Shown: piece after piece, positions 37,501 through 46,200 of the stretch
Layout: each line of letters starts with the position of its first letter
Position numbering within the stretch: position 1 is the stretch's first letter
Source of the DNA: an uncultured Isosphaeraceae bacterium
GTDB taxonomy: Bacteria > Planctomycetota > Planctomycetia > Isosphaerales > Isosphaeraceae
Assembly: GCA_945957605.1 (NCBI GenBank)
Contig: CAMFLR010000011.1
Span: 1 to 64,000, forward strand
Length of the DNA: 64,000 nt
Reading direction: 5' to 3'
Program-made: the position numbers and the translations under genes
The notes under the pieces: model-generated
The model's input: only the letters and a program-made list of their open reading frames with translations
The model's database searches: none
Told to the model about the DNA's origin: nothing

Positions 37501-40500
37501 CAGCCCCCGCGCTCGCGGGTTCGTTGTTCAATAACAACGGTCAACCTGACGGCGGCGACATGAATCAGTTCGGCGGGACTTTGGTCAATGACCAGATCGC
37601 CTACTCAGCGGGGCTTTCGCCCGGCGGCGGCACGGTCATTGGCAATCACGGGAACCTGCTCGTGATCAACGTTGCCGATCCGAAGAACATGTCGCTCATC
37701 AGGCAGTTGGCGATCCCCAACACGATCAATATTCTCGATGTCGCCAATCATGGGAACCGCGCGCTTGTGATCGGATCGGCCGGAACAGAGAGTTCGACGT
37801 ATGATCCCGGCGCGCAAGGCGTCGCGAACCACCTCACGCTCACATTGCTTGATACGACAGACCCGTCGAATCCAATTATTCTCGGCTCCACCTTCGTTAC
37901 GAATGAGCAATTCCCAATCAACGAAGCCGGCGCCAAGACCGATATTGTCGATCTGAACGACGGGAACTTCGCTGTCAGCGACACCGATACGAACGGCAAT
38001 CCGTCGCTGCTCGTGATCGACCCAACCGATCCCGCCAACTTCATCGTGGGCGCCACGCAAGTGCCGAGCGGTGTGCACGGGATCACGGTTCTCGGCAGCA
38101 ACCTGTATGCGAGCACGTCGAGCGGACTTTCCATTTACCATATCGATCCGCTGGTAAGCTCGCCGGTGACGATCACAGCGAACCTGCCGGCGGGTGGTGC
38201 GGCAAACATCGTCGCGAATTCTTTCAACATCCAGCCGAGCCAGATCATCACCACCGCCAATGGCGATCAACTCATCTGGACTCGCTCGTTCGCCGCTGGA
38301 AACACGACGTTTGCGTTTACATGGCAAACAAACGTCGTTAGCACGCAACCGGGACAGGTCACTTCAGTCACGACAGGCGCGACCGCGGAATACACAACAT
38401 CCAGTGGATCCGGCACGCTCACGCTTGTGGGAACGTCGGTCACGAGTGCATCGATCGTCAGCATCACTCCGGCCGAACTGACCGAACAGCCCGGTGGATC
38501 GGCTACATACAACGTGCGGTTGACGAATCCGACGAGTTCGCCGATTACGCTTTTTCCAACGATTTCCGGCGTACCCTACAACGCGGTGTTTGCATTCACT
38601 TCCGTGACGATTCCTGCGAATTCGAGCGTCGATGATTCGTTGACAATCACGTCTTCCCCTACGTCGTCACTGGCGACCATGCCATTCACGGTCAACGTCA
38701 CGAGTGGCTTCGCGAACGGGATCTCGGGCTCCGCGTCGTCATCCGTGACCATTGCCGGAGATCCCGTCAGCCAACCGCAACCGCAGGCAGCTGGAGTGGT
38801 CGTCGGCGTAACTCCGAGCGCGACAACGGTGGGACAATCGAGCCGCGTTACTTTCGTGGTGCGGCTGACGAACACCGGCTCTGATACCGACTTCGATTTC
38901 CTATCCGTGACAGGATTGCCGAACTCGGTAACGGCGAATTTTAGCCAATTTGGTGTCAACGTCCCGCCTGGTGCGAGCAACTTCCGCGAAGTGACGCTGA
39001 CGCTGTTCGTCAATTCGGGAACTGCGCCGGGAGACATCAACTTCAACATTGTCGCCGCCTCATCGAACAACTCGGCCGTGACTGCGAGCGCTCAGGCTAA
39101 AGTGACAGTCACGCAACTCGGAGTGACGACCTTCCTGAGTCAGACTTCCACGCAACCCAAGACCACGTTCCAGTTCAGCCTTTACAATACGGGCACGGTC
39201 ACGGACACATATGACCTGAGCCTTGGGGGCGTTCTCGCCGTGGCGTCGACACTGGGAACAACGCAGGTCACGCTGGCCCCCGGGCAGTCCATGAACGTTC
39301 CGGTGACAGTTTCGACTCCGATCGACTTTGCGCTCCAGGGTTCGCTCGCACTCGTTGGTATTGCAAAATCGCATTCCAATCCCGCCGTCGGTTCCACCTC
39401 GACTTCAACGCTCACCATCGACGCGACAACGGGGATGAAGACCGCACTCGCGCCAGCGTCGCAGTTCCTGGCCGGTCCCGGCAAAACAAGTTTCCTGCTG
39501 TCTGTACAGAACACCGGCAATTCCATCGACACGTATGAAGCCGTGATCACCGGCGTCGCCGGGCCGAGTTCATCCGGCCTCGAGAATCCAAACGGGACGA
39601 TCAGCCAGACGATTCCGTTGTTTGTCGTACCCGCGCTCTCCACGGGCGTCGTTGTGATCGACACTTCATTATTCGACTTCGGGTCGGGAAGCTTCACCGT
39701 CATGGTGAAGTCGCTCCAAAACCCAGCGCTCGTGTCGTCGCAGACTGGCACGGTTGCCACACTCGCTAAGACGCAGACCACACTCGTGCTTTCGACAAGC
39801 TCCGCCGTGCCTGGACAGGCCATCTCCCTCCAGGCGGAGGTGAAGACAGCCGATGGCACTGGCACGCCAACCGGACAGGTTGTGTTCAGCATCAACGGCC
39901 AGGATCAGCCTGCGGTCGAGGTCATCGCCACGGGCGGCAAGTTTGTTGCCACACTCGTATTGCCGCTCGGTTTACCCACGGGTACTTACGCGATCGTCGC
40001 TAAGTATCAAGGTTCTGCGACACTCGGTGGAAGCGCGTCGTTTCCCTCGCCACTCGTTGTCACCCAGGCGGTTTCGGATGGTCCGCAGGTTGTCAATTTG
40101 ACACGTTTCGGCTACCACCAATCGCCGACCTCGCTTGTGATTCAGTTCAATCAGCCAATCGACCCGGGCACAGCCTCGAACGTCAACAACTACGTGCTCA
40201 ACGTTTATCGAGGGGCGCGTATTCTCGTTCGTTCCGCCACTTACGATCCGGCAAACAACACCGTTACGCTCAGGTTCGCCAAACAACTGGATTTGCACAA
40301 AGTCTACGCGCTCCGGATTCTCGGCACTGGCACGAATGGTGTGAAGTCGCCGACCGGGCTTCTGCTCGATGGTCGAGACACAGGGCAGCCGGGTAGCGAT
40401 GCAGTCCTTAGCGTGTCCGCGGAGAATTTGGCGCTGACAGCCCCAGTTCCCGGCGGACCTCGCAAACTCGCGCTCTACAAACGCGAACTCGCCCAGATCA

Positions 40501-40664
40501 TCAAGAATCAGGCAGCCGAACTCAACTATTTCAAGCACCATCTGCCGACAGTTGCCGCCACACCCAAATCCGTCGCTCCAAAGCATGCCGTCAAAGTCGT
40601 CCACAAACCGGCGGCCAAACACTCTCCGAAGCCGGCCGCCGCGGCTCATCGGCCCGCAAAGTAA
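31578..40664 (+). CDS. Giant multi-domain secreted/surface protein with a transglutaminase-like fold and Ig-like repeats
   Basis: The N terminus is basic and carries LEWLEERALLAVNI, the planctomycete export motif. A DUF11-like domain (about 85-155) is followed by a transglutaminase-like fold (about 205-340; GNALDVASLGVALMRASGIP). Its catalytic Cys is replaced by Ala, so it is probably inactive. Many Ig-like and NEW3/CARDB-type beta domains follow. An LVIVD-type propeller lies at about 1825-2200 (IDVIDVTDPTNPQFLEAFG and repeats), then a Big_3-like domain near 2730-2825 and an SbsA-type Ig domain near 2835-2920. The end is a Lys/Pro/His/Ala-rich tail. Probable roles are surface adhesion or cell-envelope architecture. 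It is flanked by intergenic debris and stands alone. Confidence 0.9.
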   Translation: MKIKPYRRELALPKPIRPSFRRPLRPRLEWLEERALLAVNITANGTLPDAIVVGRTLSVPQSNQAGTNATPPSPSYFVSEVVNNQVTITYSVYNEQANDETGVLLTDNLQPGITVASASQAFDQSGQSLVFSLGTIPGFNRASVSITLNLPKSTPTQLDDGARVYATLNANAVSNSTPAAVLSTGTVDATLLASTPDANTNDPYIQEQAAKLKYDPTQIFNFLHTQVGYNSYYGSMRGARGTLWSAAGNALDVASLGVALMRASGIPAQYVAGTLSSTQAQGLVASMFAPSLQSAGYISSGTQTSNPIFNFQLTSEAASHYWFQFNAGSGMKDADPLISGASIGQVFTTSTSTFAQVADALRDKVVIKLNAETYTQASALFGAGSGLSTNTVLTQTFNDVDLVGRPLTIGNLVSSNGIGAAVFSVSTTTYTPYIIVGGDGFDPSGDQIILGQAYQQTVTNFPLGNQLVTGLFLEVDETDSNGAANTFNRTLADAIGTAARLGGGGSASVDPNGPPLISPLDLWTLDLNSGQFNPNAFNGGLAQIAALQSGFTTFTSQLSTTPPGATDDALGTQATTALRNALVTMSRSRLDQFDITSDSYTQSMAQELLVKAYFDSPKIVVLSTRATLEKDGSVQLGVSIDLLKDSMRVIASAATAAGATIGFEFNRGLMENVIEAAAIGNPPGGNASSPISAPLGTAAIFQAAVQQGISFVTLLPSNAQGLDAINIPADAKALITQALANGDIVIVPSSAVTVNGQQSTGWYQLDTSTGEITGVLEDGQHGGIGEFAANQLLNPTSQTNIFSEGVIAGLTAGSLAKLAVFLYKIALQAAVNSVDDPGLSTLANVKQLLSLFYQGLTRSIEAALIGKPPLFVAGFAVGFTASLLFAADPPIGSFLIDPTARLIKSTPNSSQINTSIAASKTPGAAQGSVATSNLSVNGQIAASWSSSARSGFDATTISASNATIQDSTGKTVGTGSVSLAGTSLVALGISGNNQYNVNGSGSLSFYSAAESALGVSGDWAFYSATITGGLAISLATGQLTLNGISLPVGTYTILAASATIAGSGPSTTPSFSGSTSLTVNHGTVSVGPGTGSPTVGGKPLDSKNGFTFTGYSGTLNVAAGSGDADTIVIAGSAENVLSVSSSPSTFSTDQNTPISFTPSVQSSLGDTYTLTALAPNGWTVAIDASGKVTVTPAPGVQSGTFAISVVAQSATNPNLVAQTIVNVTIGATQPGLNFGVAPDPILTVPFNGANVPSAFLASIQNLGPASDTYNLAFSNLPGSFTLLNSGTSVTVPAGATGVLGLYLQPISGQPLPAPETVVSFTVTATSTTNNQLTKSQTVTLTVPTIEGVTLTADPVIVNTLPGTAVTQKIILTNVGNIAETGIKLTTSNIASLTVGPIASIDLAVGESKTIEITLTPGASVPLNSELSTTLTATFGLLKTTQTLPLDVAVVAPGVTAIANAAAAATELSDTNLADRLHDLSVALTNLAQTPLNPVYKGQVLANIDSIVSLLTTDPFLSGFTGDLTAARASLATATTASAVQSAEITLGNALTNLATVIGDDAQHTFTLSLSPDREIVQPNAPETFSIVIANKGTTATTYNLSVVGLPAGVSSSFSRSSITLQPGQSINAGNGAPILTLTESGTTLFATDFQVVVTAEGAPEITQATPGHLTLRDVSYVVATVTPTPGFTNAGGMVDVKALIQATVNVPTQLKAGYTVADSTGHVIFTSSLQSVSVGVATGAQTVDFGNLDTTAFADGVDTITVQLYDNSGTAIVGATGTGSLLIGQPVVGTLSTSPSTVPTGTVPVTTTLSITTQQTFTPPLSLLGAVSTPAPGTSVALFSSGGKTYAYESGTGGIDVIDVTDPTNPQFLEAFGQNDVTNGQFGFNIARVVNGILIVGTSNGNNGSVFNLLAYSLSNPASPSLISNTTINYRFLSDLLVNSTGTAAFVPTNGFFHFGSSIFQNFGDFVSIDLTDPTAPALAGSLFNNNGQPDGGDMNQFGGTLVNDQIAYSAGLSPGGGTVIGNHGNLLVINVADPKNMSLIRQLAIPNTINILDVANHGNRALVIGSAGTESSTYDPGAQGVANHLTLTLLDTTDPSNPIILGSTFVTNEQFPINEAGAKTDIVDLNDGNFAVSDTDTNGNPSLLVIDPTDPANFIVGATQVPSGVHGITVLGSNLYASTSSGLSIYHIDPLVSSPVTITANLPAGGAANIVANSFNIQPSQIITTANGDQLIWTRSFAAGNTTFAFTWQTNVVSTQPGQVTSVTTGATAEYTTSSGSGTLTLVGTSVTSASIVSITPAELTEQPGGSATYNVRLTNPTSSPITLFPTISGVPYNAVFAFTSVTIPANSSVDDSLTITSSPTSSLATMPFTVNVTSGFANGISGSASSSVTIAGDPVSQPQPQAAGVVVGVTPSATTVGQSSRVTFVVRLTNTGSDTDFDFLSVTGLPNSVTANFSQFGVNVPPGASNFREVTLTLFVNSGTAPGDINFNIVAASSNNSAVTASAQAKVTVTQLGVTTFLSQTSTQPKTTFQFSLYNTGTVTDTYDLSLGGVLAVASTLGTTQVTLAPGQSMNVPVTVSTPIDFALQGSLALVGIAKSHSNPAVGSTSTSTLTIDATTGMKTALAPASQFLAGPGKTSFLLSVQNTGNSIDTYEAVITGVAGPSSSGLENPNGTISQTIPLFVVPALSTGVVVIDTSLFDFGSGSFTVMVKSLQNPALVSSQTGTVATLAKTQTTLVLSTSSAVPGQAISLQAEVKTADGTGTPTGQVVFSINGQDQPAVEVIATGGKFVATLVLPLGLPTGTYAIVAKYQGSATLGGSASFPSPLVVTQAVSDGPQVVNLTRFGYHQSPTSLVIQFNQPIDPGTASNVNNYVLNVYRGARILVRSATYDPANNTVTLRFAKQLDLHKVYALRILGTGTNGVKSPTGLLLDGRDTGQPGSDAVLSVSAENLALTAPVPGGPRKLALYKRELAQIIKNQAAELNYFKHHLPTVAATPKSVAPKHAVKVVHKPAAKHSPKPAAAAHRPAK

Positions 40665-40777
40665 CCCATAGCCTCTCGGTGCTTCCCAACGCTGTATTCA
40701 GAGCGTCAGCTAGAGAGGCAACTGGCCTTATACTGATTTGGAGAGGTTGCTTTCGGCCGCGTTTTGACAGTGGAAAG

Positions 40778-40812
40778 CCCGCCAAGAAGATCCAGTCGAT
40801 CTCCTTGGCGGG
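40778..40812 (+). terminator. Strong hairpin after the 3028-residue protein gene
   Basis: A 15-bp stem with one mismatch (CCCGCCAAGAAGATC against GATCTCCTTGGCGGG) and a 5-base loop lies 114 bp after the stop. No T tract follows, so its class as terminator is likely rather than certain. Confidence 0.55.
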
Positions 40813-40890
40813 ATCTGCTGCAATCCAATTTAAGACTCATCCAGCAAGTTTGACATGAGCACGCAATGATCGCCGAAAGAAGTCGAGCCG

Positions 40891-40956
40891 TGATTTGCTC
40901 CTTCAATGACTATCATGCCAATTCTTGAGAGCACCCACAATTCGTGGGGAATGTCA
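40891..40956 (-). mobile_element. Solo right end of the IS3-family element found intact at 59165-60404
   Basis: The 66 bp match the outer right end of the complete element (60339-60404), including GCTCCTTCA, ATGCCAATTCTTGAGAGC and ACAATTCGTGGGG up to the terminal TGAC. The transposase start codon is lost and the rest of the element is absent. Confidence 0.8.
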
Positions 40957-41010
40957 CCGGCTGACCGAACGCTGAAAGCCGATCATTGAGCCGGATTCGA
41001 TGCTCGCTAT

Positions 41011-41232
41011 TCACCTTCCATCGGGGTACTGTCTCTCCAATGCGTAAGCTCTGAAAATACCGAGTACGTTGATTGCGATGCCGAACACCAGTATGCCAAC
41101 GAGCGGCCAGTCAAGCTTCTTGCTTCCATTCAGCATGGTCAATATCTGACTGATTAGGACGCTCGAACAGAGCAGAATCATGGCGATCGCACCGCCGACT
41201 TTCCACCGTCTGAGATAACGCGCCGTATTCAT
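41011..41232 (-). CDS. Small two-helix membrane protein
   Basis: The 73 residues have a basic N terminus (NTARYLRRWKVGG) and two membrane helices (AIAMILLCSSVLISQILTML and PLVGILVFGIAINVLGIFRA), with a short charged end. The arrangement suggests both termini in the cytoplasm. No family is recognised. It is flanked by remnants of an IS3 end and a divergent gene. Confidence 0.6.
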   Translation of the reverse strand: MNTARYLRRWKVGGAIAMILLCSSVLISQILTMLNGSKKLDWPLVGILVFGIAINVLGIFRAYALERQYPDGR

Positions 41233-41497
41233 GACATATATCCATTTCCTATATTAATTCGGCAAGTCGGCTCGCGTCGCGGACCAAGCCGAATTATTCT
41301 AGCCAAAAGGTGAGTACGCGTTAACCAGCTCCTGATTTCTTGTCTTCTTCATCGACTACGTGTTAAGTCCAGCGCGCGTTCTCGCTTAGGTGATTGCGTC
41401 ACCCCCCATTTTACCTGGTATCACCTTGACTCTTGATTGCGCCAAATGATAAATCATTGTTTACTAACCTGTCCCAATCTGCAGAGGCGCCGTGACC

Positions 41498-42727
41498 ATG
41501 CGTTATCTTCGGTTCTATCTCGTTACTGTCGCCGTCGCGCTGTCCGCTGGCTACGCACGGGCACAGGGCGTTGCCCCCGGAGCCTTGCAGGAAAAGGCTG
41601 TACAAAAGGAACTGAAGCTCACCGCGGATCAGTCCAAGAAGATCGATACGTTCTTTGACAGCCTCGATGCGAAGGAACGCGAGGCCGGCAGAAAGTTTGC
41701 GCAGGCGACTGAGGACGAGCGACGAAAGTTGATGGACGAAATGCGTGAATCGACGCGCAAGCAATTGAATGAGATTCTTAAACCCGAGCAATTCAAGCGA
41801 CTTGAACAGATCGAGTTGCAGCGGGCGGGAATCGGCGTCTTTGGTAGTCCCAAAACTCAAGATGATCTGCACCTTACCGACGATCAGAAAGCCAAGGTCG
41901 GGAGTATTGTCAGCGACGGCATGGCCAAGATTCGCCAGTCGGGTCGCGAGATGCAAGCGGATGCGGTAGCGGCCACCAAACAACGCGAGGCGATCACAAA
42001 TGAAGCACTTACACAAATCGTCGGTCTCCTGACAGCCGAACAGCAAGCGGCCTGGAAGGAATTGACGGGTGATCCATTCAATGCGCCGCGAGAAGCGCCA
42101 CCACGGCGGTCGGCATCGTCGGGTGGGCCTGTGCCAGCTCGCCAACCAGAAATGAAGACTGCCCTCGGAAGGCCAAAGGCGACTCCCGTGCCGAAGCAGA
42201 ACATGCCACGAACGGCCCGCCGCCAGTCGCCGGGTGCGGACGAGGTTCAACTTCCGGATGGCCTCGTGGGACTTCCCGACACATTCATTGGCGGTAACCG
42301 CGATCGATTTATAGACGTCGCGCCGTCCGGTGGCGTTCTGGTCGGCGTGAATGTCAGTTATATCAGCCGTTTCGGAGGCAACAAGATTAGCTCAGTTATG
42401 CCGATTTACCGAGTTGGCGAGAAGCTCGTAAACGGGAAGCGTCACGGCACGCTGCTTGGGAAAGAGGTCAAAGCCGTCGCTAAGCCTGGATACGCCATTG
42501 GAGCTTTGAATACACACACGGGTTTGACGGTCGATGGCTTCGAGGCAGTTTTCATGCGCGTCGATGGCGATCAATTGGATGCCGGCGAATCGTACAACTC
42601 GCCATGGCTCGGTGATCGCAAGGGTGGTAGTCCGCGCGACGTATCGAGCGAGGGCAAAGTGCCGGTAGGACTTCAAGGGCGCGCAGGTAAGGAAGTCAAC
42701 GCCTTGGGGCTGATCGTCGGGAAATGA
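41498..42727 (+). CDS. Secreted Spy/LTXXQ-like protein with C-terminal lectin-like domain
   Basis: The signal peptide is MRYLRFYLVTVAVALSAGYA, and the start at 41498 has AGAGG about 10 bases upstream. The first half is helical, with two repeats of the form L-T-x-D-Q-x-x-K-I (KLTADQSKKIDTFFDSLDA; HLTDDQKAKVGSIVSD). This resembles the periplasmic Spy/LTXXQ fold. A Pro/Arg-rich linker (about 200-245) leads to a C-terminal domain, GGNRDRFIDVAPSGGVLVGV, then GFEAVFMRVDGDQLDAGESY and ending ALGLIVGK. Its pattern is like jacalin-type or similar beta-prism domains. Carbohydrate binding is inferred, and the combination is unusual. A clear hairpin follows the gene. Confidence 0.78.
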   Translation: MRYLRFYLVTVAVALSAGYARAQGVAPGALQEKAVQKELKLTADQSKKIDTFFDSLDAKEREAGRKFAQATEDERRKLMDEMRESTRKQLNEILKPEQFKRLEQIELQRAGIGVFGSPKTQDDLHLTDDQKAKVGSIVSDGMAKIRQSGREMQADAVAATKQREAITNEALTQIVGLLTAEQQAAWKELTGDPFNAPREAPPRRSASSGGPVPARQPEMKTALGRPKATPVPKQNMPRTARRQSPGADEVQLPDGLVGLPDTFIGGNRDRFIDVAPSGGVLVGVNVSYISRFGGNKISSVMPIYRVGEKLVNGKRHGTLLGKEVKAVAKPGYAIGALNTHTGLTVDGFEAVFMRVDGDQLDAGESYNSPWLGDRKGGSPRDVSSEGKVPVGLQGRAGKEVNALGLIVGK

Positions 42728-42742
42728 GTATTTGATCGCGAA

Positions 42743-42769
42743 GCCGCTAGCTCGGTTGGAGCTAGCGGC
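42743..42769 (+). terminator. Hairpin after the Spy/lectin-like gene
   Basis: A perfect 11-bp stem (GCCGCTAGCTC/GAGCTAGCGGC) with a 5-base loop starts 15 bp after the stop codon. Only a short T stretch is absent, so termination may be Rho-assisted. Confidence 0.6.
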
Positions 42770-42886
42770 CTTGCCGCAGATTCGTCGAATTGCACGACGC
42801 TATAGAGCTCGGTAATACTGTCGTCGCTAGTGAAGCGAGCCTATTTCTCATCAAGCTAAAACTCTGCTTTACCGCAGCGTCTCTTT

Positions 42887-42990
42887 ATCCCTGCGAAGTG
42901 CCCGCCTTACTGGAGAGCTCGAGCCAGATGCCGCGTGACGAGGCATGGTGATTGGCGAGCCAGTCGAAGAAGTCACGCTGGATGGTGACC
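42887..42990 (-). pseudogene. Possible YdeI-like fragment
   Basis: One minus-strand frame reads VTIQRDFFDWLANHHASSRG, then IWLELSSKAG before a stop. The order WL-x-x-H-H-A-S-x-G-x-WL is that of the N terminus of the YdeI/OmpD-associated family. The rest of a gene is not found. It may be chance. Confidence 0.3.
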
Positions 42991-43237
42991 TAGAGAGTCA
43001 GCAGCTCTGCCGTTTGCGCGACCTTATTCGAGTGTGCGGCTTCGTCTTTTTCATTCGGGCATTCCAAAGAGAGACCCAACACACTTCGTCTCCATCGAGT
43101 CGCGCTTGCAGCCATCGATACAGGCCTGCGTAGGTGAAACAGGAATTCGGGCGACAGCGAAATGAATACTCGCCCTTGTTGCGAGGCATATCCTGTCAAC
43201 CGAGAGCCTCGGGCTTGTGAGAACCGGACTCGATCGA

Positions 43238-46200
43238 TCATCCTACATGTCGCTTCGCGTCAAGCATGAACTCGGTGAAATCGAAGAAGCCTAGCGATCG
43301 AGATATCAGGGACGTTTGCCCGCTCATGACCAGAGCAACGTTACTCGCGATACCCGCCGTATCGCCCGGACGAGCCAAGATTTCCGTGTAGAATCCGCTC
43401 GCCGCACGGGTAATCGATTCGTTGCCATGGATCAATGTCGATACAACCGTAGTTCGAGACGAGCCGGTTTTGAGTTGATTCACCATGTTGGCCACTTCGG
43501 TCGATGTCGCTTCTCGGCCTAGTACGTCGTGATAGATCGTGTTCACGAACTCAGTATTATCAGCATGATAAATATTGAATTCCGGGCATGTCAGATAGAA
43601 TTGTGCAAGGTCGACTGAGCTGTAACCGCCCTTCAGCAATGCTGCTCCGGCCGACACGTCTTGAGCTGCTCCCATACGCCCAAGGAAATTCACATAAAAC
43701 GAGCTAACGATCTTCTGGTAATACTCAGGTGCGGAAGATACGAACAAATTCGCGAGTTGTTGTGGAGTCCAGCCCGATTGCAATAATTTGACTGCGGCTG
43801 CCTGGCCAGCAGGCTCCGGAGCACGGTTGAACACGAGTTGATAGATTCCGTTTACCTCCGCTGTTTCCACATTCGGGACGTGCGTGCCAAACGGATTCGC
43901 ATTTGGGGAAAACGGTGCGAGCAAACTCGTCGGTTGCAACCCGATATTCACCGTCGCGTTCACGTTCGACGGAGTAAGATTTGCTACTATCGCGTTTCCG
44001 GATGGGCCGAACGTCAAATCGCCAGGATAAGTCACGACGCGAACGACATCCGCGCCCAATGTCAGTCCGCTCAACCTGAACTGGCCGTTCGTATTTGTCG
44101 CGGTTGAAATCTCGCTCGCATCGGGCACGCCGTTGTTGTTGGAGTCGATGTAGACGATGCGATTCGCCAGGCCCGGGTCGTTGCCGTTGGTAACGAGTGA
44201 GCCGGTCGCTTGCGTGTCGTTAAAGACCTCACCGCTGATCGACGCCCCCGCGAAATTGAATGTTGCGCTGCTTTTCGCGGGTAGCATCCCGCTAGTGGCA
44301 ATCAGCGTGTAGCCGGTACCCGGTTTGTTAATTGTGAGGCCGCTGAAGGTGGCAACGCCGTTGATCGTCGCGACGGTGTGCGTGCCTCCAAGCGCTGCGT
44401 TGATCGGATTGATACCGAGGGCGATGGTGACCAGGCCGCTGAAACTGGGAACGGCGGTACCGGTCGAATCTTCGACGGTGACCGTAACGGTAAACGATTG
44501 CCCGGCGATTTGGCCGGCAGACACGGACGCTGTGAACGCAAGCTGGCTCGCGACGGAAAGAACGTTGATTTTGGCCGTTGCGGAAACAGCTTTGTAATTG
44601 GCGGCGTCGGCCGGGGTGAAGATCGTTAATAAGGATTGGCCAGCTCCGACACTCAGCCGAGCTCCCGCCGCGGGGGCGTATGTGAAACTTCCGGCGACAT
44701 TCGAAGTCGCGTTCAATTGACTCGCGCCGAGTATGGTGCCATAGGGAATATCGGCTGGATTGGGCCAATTGATCGCCGGCGTTGCCTTGAGAACGTTGAT
44801 CGTCTCCGATGTGTTGACCGAGTTATAGTCGTTCGTATCGTCGGGCGTGAAGCTGAGCGAAAGTGATTGGCCCTGGCCCGCCGCGAGAATCGTACCGGAC
44901 GATTGTCTATAGCTATACGTCCCAGGAACGTTTGCATTTGCGTTGAGCTGAGCTGCGCCGAGCGGTGTGCCGTAAGTGATATCGGCGGGGTTGGGCCAGG
45001 CGACTATAGGTGTCGCCTTGAGGACGTTGATTCTTACGACTGTATTGATAGGACTGTAGTCGGCGGTATCCGTCGGCGTGAAGACTGCCGTTAGGGACTG
45101 CCACTGCCCTGCGTGCAAAACAGTGCCGCCGACCGGCAAGTAGGTGAAAACGCCCGGGATGGACGCGGTCGCGTTTAATTCGCTCGAATCGAGCGCAGCG
45201 CCGTAAACAATATCCGCCGGGTTGGACCACGAGATGCTCGGCGCGGCTTTGACGACGTTAATCGTTGTGCTCGCCGTCACGGATTGGTAGTCGACGGCGT
45301 CCGTCGGGTTGAACGTCACGGACAGCGTTTGCCCCTGCCCAGCTTTGAGCAAGGCCCCGGATGCGGGCGTATAGACGAAGATCCCCGGAATCGACGCTGT
45401 CGCATTCAGTTCGCTCGAATCAAGCGGCGTACCATAGCTGATATCAGCTGGCGTCGACCATGTAACCGTTGGCGCGGCCTTGAGGACGTTGATCATCGTA
45501 TTCGCTGTCGCGGTTTGATAATCAACTGCGTCGGTCGGCGTAAATGTCACCGACAGCGTTTGATTTTGTCCCACGCGGAGAATCATTCCGACGACGGGTG
45601 TGTATGTGAACGTGCCTGGCACGGAAGCGGTCGCGTCGAGTTGGGTCGCGCCAAGCGCAGTACCGTAAGTGATATCCGCCGGGTTTGACCAGGTGATCGA
45701 CGGCGTCGCTTTGAGGACGTTGATCGAGGTCGTTGTGGTTACGGGGTTGTAGTCGACGCTGTCGGTCGGCGTGAATGTCAGCGAGAGCGTTTGGTTTTGC
45801 CCCGCATTCATTACAGTTCCCGTAACTGGAGAGTACGCGAAATTACCCGGAGCGTTTGCCGTGGCGTCGAGTTGAGTCGCTCCTAGCACGGTCCCATAAG
45901 TGATGTCGGCGGGTTTGGGCCAGGTGACTGTCGGTGTTGCTTTGAGGACGTTGATTGTTGTCGATGCGGTCACAACGGCGTAGTTGACCTGATCGGTTGG
46001 CACAAATGTGAGCGAAAGAAGCTGGCCATTGCCTGCTGGCAGCCTTCCGGAACCGGGAGAGTAATAGAACAGGCCAGGCACGCTTGCGGTCGCATCGAGT
46101 TGCGTCGAATCAAGATAAGTGCCGTATGTGATGTTTGCGGGAGCCGGCCAATTGATTGTCGGAGTCGCCTGGAGGACGTTGATCGTCGTCGAAGCGGTCA

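Larger units (their letters stand above)
42728..43237. other. Convergent intergenic region
   Basis: It lies between two genes that end toward each other. It holds the hairpin at 42743-42769 and a possible YdeI-like fragment; nothing else is supported. Confidence 0.45.
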
